Part shown: positions 5,029 through 9,864 of the stretch, piece after piece
Numbering within the stretch: the stretch's first letter is position 1
Layout: each line of letters opens with the position of its first letter
Notes under the pieces: model-generated
What the model was told of the DNA's origin: nothing
The model's database searches: none
What the model saw: the letters and a program-made list of their open reading frames with translations, nothing else
NCBI GenBank assembly: GCA_903912795.1
Contig: CAIWIS010000463.1
Coordinates: 1-9,864 of the forward strand
DNA length: 9,864 nucleotides
Source: an uncultured Bacteroidales bacterium
GTDB taxonomy: Bacteria > Bacteroidota > Bacteroidia > Bacteroidales > Paludibacteraceae
Direction: 5' to 3'
Position numbers and translations under genes: made by a program

Positions 5029-6306
5029 ATGGAACTCATTGTTCTTTCAGTTCTTTTCCTAATTAATGGTTTTTTTGCTTTGTCCGAAATAGCTGTTGTT
5101 TCGTCGAAAACTTCGCGCCTCGAAAACCTGAAATCAAAAGGTAGTAAAGGTGCACGAATTGCTCTTGAACTCCACGCGGATGCCGAAAACTTTTTGTCGG
5201 CCATACAAGTAGGAATTACCTTAATAAGCATAGTAACAGGTTTATATGGTGGTACAAGCATAGCCGATAATTTGGTGCCCTATTTTATGGCTTTCGAATT
5301 TACGAAACCCTTTGCCAGCGAAATTGCAATTACATTGGCTGTAATTGCTGTTACCTATATATCTATTGTAATTGGAGAGTTGGTTCCCAAAACCATAGCA
5401 CTCAGCAAACCCGAACGTATTGCGGTAGCGGTAGCTCCTGCAGTCTATTATTTTAGTAAATCCTTATTCCCTTTTGTGTGGTTACTATCAGCATCAACAA
5501 ATGTGATTGTGAAAATGCTAGGTGTAAAGAAGCAAATTGAACAGTTGACAGAAGCTGAATTGCGACAAATGATAAAAACGGCTTCGAACGAAGGTGTAAT
5601 TGAAGAAGAGCAAAATGAAATTCATGAAAAACTTTTTTATTTTTCAGATAAAAAAGCTTATCATATTATGACGCATCGCACTGATATTGAATGGTTGGAC
5701 ATTAACCAAAGCCCTGTTGAAATTAAGAAATTTATAAATAACTCCAAACACAGTAAGATAATTTGTTGCGATGGTTCACTCGACGATTTTAAAGGTGTAT
5801 TGTATGTAAATGAGTATTATCGTTTTCTTTTACAAAAAAAAGCTTTGGATATAAAATCTTTGATAAAAGAACCGTTTATTGTTCCCGAAAAAGTTGATGC
5901 TCAAAAAGTATTAAATGAATTACGCCGCAAGGAAAATCGCGTTTGTTTTGTGGTGAACGAATATGGTGGTTTTGAGGGTATTATTACCATGTATGATATT
6001 TTGGAAAATCTGGTGGGCGAAATGCAACAAGAAGGTGAAAAGAGTGAACCTGATGTTTTTGTGCGCGACGATGCCTCCATTTTGATTAATGGCGATGCAC
6101 CTGTTGAAATTTTAGCAGATGTAATTGAAGGTTTTGAGATCGATTTTTCGGAAACTGAATACTCAACAGTTGCCGGTTTTGCTCTGAGTAAACTAAACCA
6201 TATACCTACAACTGGCGAAAAATTTGTTTCGCACAACTATACCTTCGAAATTATTGATATGGATGGAAACAGAATTGATAAACTATTGTTGGTGAAAATG
6301 GAATAA
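5029..6306 (+). CDS. CorC/HlyC (CNNM) family membrane transporter with CBS pair
   Basis: The protein has 425 residues in the standard layout of this 'hemolysin family' group. An N-terminal CNNM/DUF21 membrane domain (about 1-180) has an opening helix MELIVLSVLFLINGFFALSE and a GELVPKT motif (116-122). A CBS domain pair (about 200-332) ends in VNEYGGFEGIITMYDILENLVGEM (309-332), and a C-terminal CorC/HlyC transporter-associated domain (about 340-425) follows. Relatives are linked to Mg2+/Co2+ export or Mg2+ homeostasis, with nucleotide sensing by the CBS pair. The hemolysin name is historical, and the substrate here is not shown. I start at ATG 5029 because the upstream in-frame TTG (4996) lies in the promoter box, and because residue 1 then directly begins the first membrane helix. 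It is read alone: a terminator precedes its promoter and another follows its stop. It converges on the oxidoreductase gene with 8 bp between stops. Confidence 0.9.
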   Translation: MELIVLSVLFLINGFFALSEIAVVSSKTSRLENLKSKGSKGARIALELHADAENFLSAIQVGITLISIVTGLYGGTSIADNLVPYFMAFEFTKPFASEIAITLAVIAVTYISIVIGELVPKTIALSKPERIAVAVAPAVYYFSKSLFPFVWLLSASTNVIVKMLGVKKQIEQLTEAELRQMIKTASNEGVIEEEQNEIHEKLFYFSDKKAYHIMTHRTDIEWLDINQSPVEIKKFINNSKHSKIICCDGSLDDFKGVLYVNEYYRFLLQKKALDIKSLIKEPFIVPEKVDAQKVLNELRRKENRVCFVVNEYGGFEGIITMYDILENLVGEMQQEGEKSEPDVFVRDDASILINGDAPVEILADVIEGFEIDFSETEYSTVAGFALSKLNHIPTTGEKFVSHNYTFEIIDMDGNRIDKLLLVKME

Positions 6307-6312
6307 ATTCCA
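6299..6312. other. Small palindrome TGGAAT-AA-ATTCCA at the convergent gene ends
   Basis: This 6-bp inverted repeat spans the stop codon of the transporter gene. On the minus strand it is followed by TTTT, on the plus strand by AATTATTTT. It could give weak minus-strand termination for the oxidoreductase gene. No better minus-strand terminator is visible. Confidence 0.3.
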
Positions 6313-6314
6313 AA

Positions 6315-7367
6315 TTATTTTGCTCTTAAATATTGAACCGGCCACTGTGGTCGGTTTTTTTCGTCAATATACAATGCAAAATACGGATTGCGAAGTAGTT
6401 CGCGTCCAATCAAAACTATATCGGCCTGATTGTTTTCCAGAATTTTTACAATTTGCTCGCTTTTGGTAATAAGTCCAACTGCGGCTGTTTTAATGCCCGT
6501 TTTTCTTATTGCCTCCGAAAAAACAACTTGATAAAGCGGTTTAATCTCCATGTTAGCATCCAATATATTTCCTCCGGATGAACAATCAATTAAATCAACA
6601 CCTTTGTTTTTAAGTATTTGACATAGCTGAATTGTTTCGGCTAAGTCCCAACCATTTTCTTTCCAGTCGGTAGCGGATAGTCGCACAAATAAGGGTAAAT
6701 CTAAAGGCCATACTTCTTGTACAGCATCCACTATCTGAAGCAGTAAACGACTTCGATTTTCGAAACTTCCACCAAATTCATCGGTGCGAACATTTGTGAG
6801 TGGCGATAAAAATTGATGGACTAAATATCCATGAGCAGCATGTATTTCAATTATTTTAAATCCAGCAGCTAATGCACGTTTCGCAGCTTCGCGAAAATCG
6901 AAAATTATTTTTTCAATTTCTGTTGTTGTCAATGCTTTAGGTTTAATCTCGTTTGGGTCGAAGGGGATAGGAGAGGGGGCAACTGTTTCCCAACCGCCAT
7001 TATGAGTACCAAGTTGTTTCCCACCATTTACAGGTGCATCGTGCGACGCTTTTCGTCCAGCATGCGCCAATTGAATAGCTGCTACTGCGCCTTGTGAATG
7101 AATAAATTGGGTGATTTTGGTGAGTGGCTCCACGTGTGAGTCGTCCCAAATGCCAAGGTCGTAAGGTGTTATTCTGCCTTCGGGCGAAACGCCTGTGGCT
7201 TCAACAATAATTAAACCAATACCACCGGTTGCTCTGGTTCCATAATGAACTAAATGCCAGTTGTTTGCTAGTCCGTTTTGGGCAGAGTATTGGCACATGG
7301 GTGGCATTCCTAATCTGTTTGGAATGGTAACCGATTTAATTGTAATTGGTTCAAAAATTGTATTCAT
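6315..7367 (-). CDS. NADH:flavin oxidoreductase, Old Yellow Enzyme family, YqjM-like
   Basis: This is an FMN-dependent ene-reductase of 350 residues (a TIM barrel in this family) that reduces activated C=C bonds with NAD(P)H. The physiological substrate is unknown. YqjM-branch signatures are visible: MPPMCQYSAQNG with Cys25 and Tyr27 at the flavin; QLAHAGRKAS (99-108); HAAHGYLVHQFLSP with His176, His179 and Tyr181; NVRTDEFGGSFENRSR (192-207); and FVRLSATDW with Arg229. The C-terminal PVQYLRAK places Arg348 where YqjM has the arginine finger that reaches into the partner subunit's active site. The ATG at 7367 follows an A-rich leader, and its product begins like the family. It is transcribed alone, divergent from comM (219-bp spacer) and convergent with the transporter gene. 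Its promoter is not clear: the nearest box is AAAGTTTG, one base off TAnnTTTG, without a well-spaced -33. Confidence 0.93.
   Translation of the reverse strand: MNTIFEPITIKSVTIPNRLGMPPMCQYSAQNGLANNWHLVHYGTRATGGIGLIIVEATGVSPEGRITPYDLGIWDDSHVEPLTKITQFIHSQGAVAAIQLAHAGRKASHDAPVNGGKQLGTHNGGWETVAPSPIPFDPNEIKPKALTTTEIEKIIFDFREAAKRALAAGFKIIEIHAAHGYLVHQFLSPLTNVRTDEFGGSFENRSRLLLQIVDAVQEVWPLDLPLFVRLSATDWKENGWDLAETIQLCQILKNKGVDLIDCSSGGNILDANMEIKPLYQVVFSEAIRKTGIKTAAVGLITKSEQIVKILENNQADIVLIGRELLRNPYFALYIDEKNRPQWPVQYLRAK
6337..6361 (+). terminator. Plus-strand terminator of the CorC/HlyC gene, nested in the opposite CDS
   Basis: The stem ACCGGCCA (6337-6344) pairs with TGGTCGGT (6348-6355), eight pairs with one G-U, around a CTG triloop. 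Seven T (6355-6361) follow. It has the full form of an intrinsic terminator and lies about 31 bp after the transporter stop. It is inside the last codons of the convergent oxidoreductase gene. Confidence 0.85.
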
Positions 7368-7586
7368 GTAGTTTGATTTTAATTAGTAAACAAACTTTTA
7401 TTCGTAAAGTTTTATATTGAGTTCAACTTGTTATTAAAAACTACAACTGTTTTATTTATTTTAGTTTGCATATACCGTAATTTTTAATAAATTTGCATAC
7501 TTGATAATACAAATATGGATTTTTCATTTCAAAAAGTCAACTATCCTATTATCAATAACATATAAACCATTATTTAGAAATAATTT
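7368..7586. other. Divergent intergenic region between the oxidoreductase gene and comM
   Basis: This 219-bp A/T-rich spacer holds the comM promoter (7465-7495) and leader. On the oxidoreductase side it contains GTTTG-(15)-CAAAC (7371-7375 / 7391-7395), an inverted repeat in the probable leader that could be an operator but is weak. I see no gene in it. Confidence 0.5.
7465..7495 (+). promoter_or_regulatory. comM promoter (TTTG-N19-TAAATTTG)
   Basis: TTTG at 7465-7468 and TAaaTTTG at 7488-7495 are separated by 19 bp, a good Bacteroidota promoter. Transcription near 7502 leaves a leader of about 85 nt. An A/T-only hairpin, ATTATTT-AG-AAATAAT (7569-7584), lies 2 bases before the start codon and might lower initiation slightly. 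Confidence 0.75.
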
Positions 7587-9125
7587 ATGTTAGTTAAATC
7601 ATTCGGAGCAGCCGTACAAGGAATTAATGCAACAATAGTAACTATTGAAGTAAATGTAAGCAAGGGAATTAAGTATTTTTTGGTTGGATTGCCCGATAAT
7701 GCGGTTAAGGAAAGTCACGAACGAATTGCATCGGCACTGCAATACATGGGGCAACAAATGCCTCGAAAGCAAATTGTTATAAATATGGCCCCTGCAGATA
7801 TACGTAAAGAGGGTTCGGCTTACGACCTTGCGCTTGCAATAGGAATGCTTGCTGGCGATGAGAAAATAAAATCTACAGAGCTTGAAAAATATGTGATAAT
7901 GGGCGAATTGTCGCTCGATGGTAGTTTGCAACCCATTAAAGGTGTTTTGCCCATTGCCATTAAAGCTCGCGAGGAAGGTTTTAAAGGTTTTATCTTGCCC
8001 AAACAAAACGCACGCGAAGCAGCGGTTGTCAATAATTTGGATGTTTATGGTGTTGAAAATATTTCCGAAGTGATTGATTTTTTCAATGAAGTATCCACAC
8101 TTGAGCCTACCATTGTAAATACACGCGAAGAGTTTTTTAATCATGTAAATTTATCTGAAATAGATTTTTCGGACGTGAAAGGTCAGGAAAGCGTAAAGCG
8201 TGCTATGGAAGTCGCAGCCGCTGGTGGGCACAATATAATTCTTGTAGGACCTCCTGGAGCTGGGAAATCTATGCTTGCCAAGCGTATTCCAACTATATTG
8301 CCTCCACTAACACTACATGAAGCGCTGGAAACTACTAAGATACATTCTGTAGCTGGTAATATTGGTAGCAATACTTCACTAATATCTCAGAGGCCGTTTC
8401 GTAGTCCCCATCATACAATTTCGGATGTAGCACTTGTTGGTGGTGGCACTTTTCCACAACCCGGAGAAATATCATTGGCGCACAACGGTGTGCTTTTTCT
8501 GGACGAATTGCCTGAATTTAAACGTACCGTGCTCGAAGTAATGCGGCAGCCACTCGAAGACCGAAAAATATGTATTTCGCGTGCTAAATTTGCCATTGAA
8601 TATCCCGCTAGTTTTATGCTGGTGGCCTCCATGAATCCTTGCCCTTGTGGTTATTACAATCATCCCGAGCGGGAATGTGTTTGTGGTGGAGGTGTGGTAC
8701 AAAAATATCTCAGTCGTATCTCGGGCCCCTTGCTCGACCGCATTGACATTCACATCGAAATTGTGCCAGTACCATTCGAAAAATTATCGGAATTAAAAGA
8801 TGCCGAATCAAGCGAAAAAGTTCGTGAACGCGTAATTAAAGCCCGTCAGATTCAAGAAGAACGCTTTAAAGATATTGATGGCGTATATTGTAATGCTCAA
8901 ATGTCGTCGAAACAAATGCGAACCTTTGCTCAGATTGATAAATCGGGGTCAGAATTACTCAAAAATGCAATGCAACGCCTCAATTTATCAGCTCGTGCCT
9001 ACGATCGTATTATAAAAGTTGCCCGTACCATTGCTGACCTCGAAGGTGCTCAAAATATACTTTCGAACCATATTGCCGAAGCTATAAACTATCGCAATTT
9101 GGACAGAGAGGGTTGGGCAGGGTAA
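7587..9125 (+). CDS. comM: YifB-family Mg-chelatase-like AAA+ ATPase (ComM)
   Basis: ComM is a hexameric helicase shown in competent bacteria to drive branch migration during integration of transforming DNA. The family is also widespread in species not known to be transformable. At 512 residues it has the normal length. The N-terminal Lon-protease-like fold (about 1-170, FGAAVQGINATIVTIEVNVSKG...YDLALAIGML) is followed by the AAA+ core. The core has Walker A GPPGAGKS (221-228), RPFRSPHHTISDVALVGGG, Walker B VLFLDE (302-307) and the cysteine-rich MNPCPCGYYNHPERECVC. The C-terminal Mg-chelatase lid has the AYDRIIKVARTIADLEG motif. The ATG at 7587 gives the canonical MLVKSFGAAVQGI start. It has its own promoter and ends 3 bp from the stop of the convergent Crp/Fnr gene. 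The only possible terminator is a weak CGTT...AACG stem before a T-run near 9156-9161. No other competence genes are in view. Confidence 0.95.
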   Translation: MLVKSFGAAVQGINATIVTIEVNVSKGIKYFLVGLPDNAVKESHERIASALQYMGQQMPRKQIVINMAPADIRKEGSAYDLALAIGMLAGDEKIKSTELEKYVIMGELSLDGSLQPIKGVLPIAIKAREEGFKGFILPKQNAREAAVVNNLDVYGVENISEVIDFFNEVSTLEPTIVNTREEFFNHVNLSEIDFSDVKGQESVKRAMEVAAAGGHNIILVGPPGAGKSMLAKRIPTILPPLTLHEALETTKIHSVAGNIGSNTSLISQRPFRSPHHTISDVALVGGGTFPQPGEISLAHNGVLFLDELPEFKRTVLEVMRQPLEDRKICISRAKFAIEYPASFMLVASMNPCPCGYYNHPERECVCGGGVVQKYLSRISGPLLDRIDIHIEIVPVPFEKLSELKDAESSEKVRERVIKARQIQEERFKDIDGVYCNAQMSSKQMRTFAQIDKSGSELLKNAMQRLNLSARAYDRIIKVARTIADLEGAQNILSNHIAEAINYRNLDREGWAG

Positions 9126-9128
9126 ATT

Positions 9129-9806
9129 TTATCCGTTTTGACTAATTAACATCAACGATTTTTTATTTATTATTTCAATATGCCTGCCATTTACTTTTAT
9201 TATTCCATCTTTATCAAACTCAGCCAAAACACGGCTTACACTTTCGCGGCTGGTATCTACTAAATTGGCAAATTCAGTCTGTGAAAGTGGTAAATTAAAA
9301 CTGTCTGACTTGAAAATTTTATTAGCAAAATCGAGTAAAGCATCAGCCATATTTCCCCGTATTTGTTTTTGGGTGCGATTAGCGCAACGATGAAACGACT
9401 CTAGCTCGTTTTTACAAAACTCCTGAATTATTTCCCGATTGAACTCCTTGTTTTCGTCCAAAATAGTTTGAAAAACTTCCAAGTCAATAAAACACACCTC
9501 AGCATCGGACACTGCAGTAACTGAATACTGGTTTATTTTACTACCAAATGTTGTAGGAAGTCCCAAGTAACTAGGAGCATTTACCATTTTTACAATTTGC
9601 TCTGTATAAGGCCCTGCAATGTGAATTTTGGCTAATCCGGTACGAAGAAAAATTACATTGGTTGAATATGTTCCTTGCTTAATAATCGACTCACCTTTTT
9701 TTAATTTGAGTTCTAAATGATTGGCTGATAGTTGGTCAAGACTACAATCACTTAAGGTGGATGTGGCTTTTGTTTTAAAAGGGCAGTTTCTACAATCGTT
9801 TTGCAT
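9129..9806 (-). CDS. Crp/Fnr-family transcriptional regulator
   Basis: The protein has 225 residues. It has a short Cys-containing N-terminus (CRNC at 5-8, Cys21), a cyclic-nucleotide-binding-like beta-roll (about 25-110: KKGESIIKQGTYSTNVIFLRTGLAKI), a dimerisation helix (about 115-150), and a winged helix-turn-helix with recognition helix SRESVSR (Arg187, Glu188, Arg192). That Arg-Glu-x3-Arg set equals the bases-contacting set of E. coli CRP (TGTGA half-sites). The beta-roll lacks the CRP cAMP-binding RGE...RS stretch. Cys105 in EVCFIDLEVF aligns by context with FNR Cys122, so a redox or iron-sulfur sensor is possible but unproven. I start at ATG 9806, about 20 nt after the predicted transcription start; a longer frame from GTG 9860 would begin inside the promoter. 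A perfect CRP-type palindrome lies in its own promoter. It converges on comM with 3 bp between stops. Confidence 0.9.
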   Translation of the reverse strand: MQNDCRNCPFKTKATSTLSDCSLDQLSANHLELKLKKGESIIKQGTYSTNVIFLRTGLAKIHIAGPYTEQIVKMVNAPSYLGLPTTFGSKINQYSVTAVSDAEVCFIDLEVFQTILDENKEFNREIIQEFCKNELESFHRCANRTQKQIRGNMADALLDFANKIFKSDSFNLPLSQTEFANLVDTSRESVSRVLAEFDKDGIIKVNGRHIEIINKKSLMLISQNG

Positions 9807-9832
9807 ATTGTGTTGATTTTTAGAATATGCTG

Positions 9833-9863
9833 CAAATATAAACAATGTGATGCATATCACAAA
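9833..9863 (-). promoter_or_regulatory. Promoter of the Crp/Fnr gene (TTTG-N19-TATATTTG on the minus strand)
   Basis: Read on the minus strand, TTTG (9863-9860) is followed after 19 bp by TATATTTG (9840-9833) and then CAG, a full match to the Bacteroidota promoter. Transcription should begin near 9826, leaving a short leader to the ATG at 9806. Confidence 0.8.
9846..9861. promoter_or_regulatory. CRP-type operator TGTGA-N6-TCACA
   Basis: TGTGATGCATATCACA is a perfect palindromic pair of TGTGA half-sites with a 6-bp centre, the E. coli CRP consensus arrangement. It fills most of the spacer between the -33 and -7 elements of the Crp/Fnr gene and overlaps the -33 by two bases. Binding there should block RNA polymerase, which suggests negative autoregulation. 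A divergent gene beyond the window edge could share it. Confidence 0.75.
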
Positions 9864-9864
9864 A

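Noticed and set aside
7376..7440. A clear minus-strand promoter for the oxidoreductase gene
   Set aside because: The best -7 candidate is AAAGTTTG (first base of TA missing), and the nearest TTG is about 25 bp upstream, outside the spacing of the other promoters here.
7599..8753. Minus-strand ORFs opposite comM
   Set aside because: They lie wholly inside comM, show no recognisable domains, and have no promoter box upstream.

Overview
The window looks like chromosomal DNA from a Bacteroidota (Bacteroidetes) bacterium, probably of the Bacteroidales or a related order; genus cannot be fixed from sequence alone. The evidence is a set of TAnnTTTG promoter boxes, several with TTTG 18-19 bp upstream, A-rich leaders without Shine-Dalgarno sites, A/T-rich codon use, and a six-domain ribosomal protein S1 with the group's C-terminal tail.

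Layout from left to right. A partial membrane-anchored protein (2-208) is followed by a 120-bp spacer made of short tandem repeats and mini-hairpins. Then come rfbD (dTDP-4-dehydrorhamnose reductase, 332-1186) and a lone RhuM-family gene with its own promoter and a C-terminal phospholipase-D-like domain (1338-2189). A 453-bp gene-free stretch follows, holding an orphan promoter box and two low-complexity repeat tracts. Next is a strongly marked rpsA unit: promoter, about 70-nt leader, rpsA (2643-4898) and a rho-independent terminator. After it lie a CorC/HlyC-type membrane transporter gene (5029-6306, +), a convergent YqjM-like flavin oxidoreductase (6315-7367, -), a divergent comM (7587-9125, +), and a convergent Crp/Fnr-family regulator (9129-9806, -).

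Most genes appear to be single transcription units rather than parts of one pathway: five have a recognisable promoter box close upstream, and neighbours are often convergent with very small gaps (8 bp and 3 bp). The core content is housekeeping: translation, nucleotide-sugar synthesis, ion transport, DNA processing in transformation, and redox chemistry. The clearest accessory element is the RhuM/PLD-like gene.

The two most interesting signals are a perfect TGTGA-N6-TCACA palindrome placed in the spacer of the Crp/Fnr gene's own promoter, matching that protein's Arg-Glu-x3-Arg recognition helix, and the RhuM plus single-HKD-like domain architecture. I found no CRISPR array, tRNA, rRNA or insertion sequence. 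Nothing here is clearly a wholly new multi-gene system.
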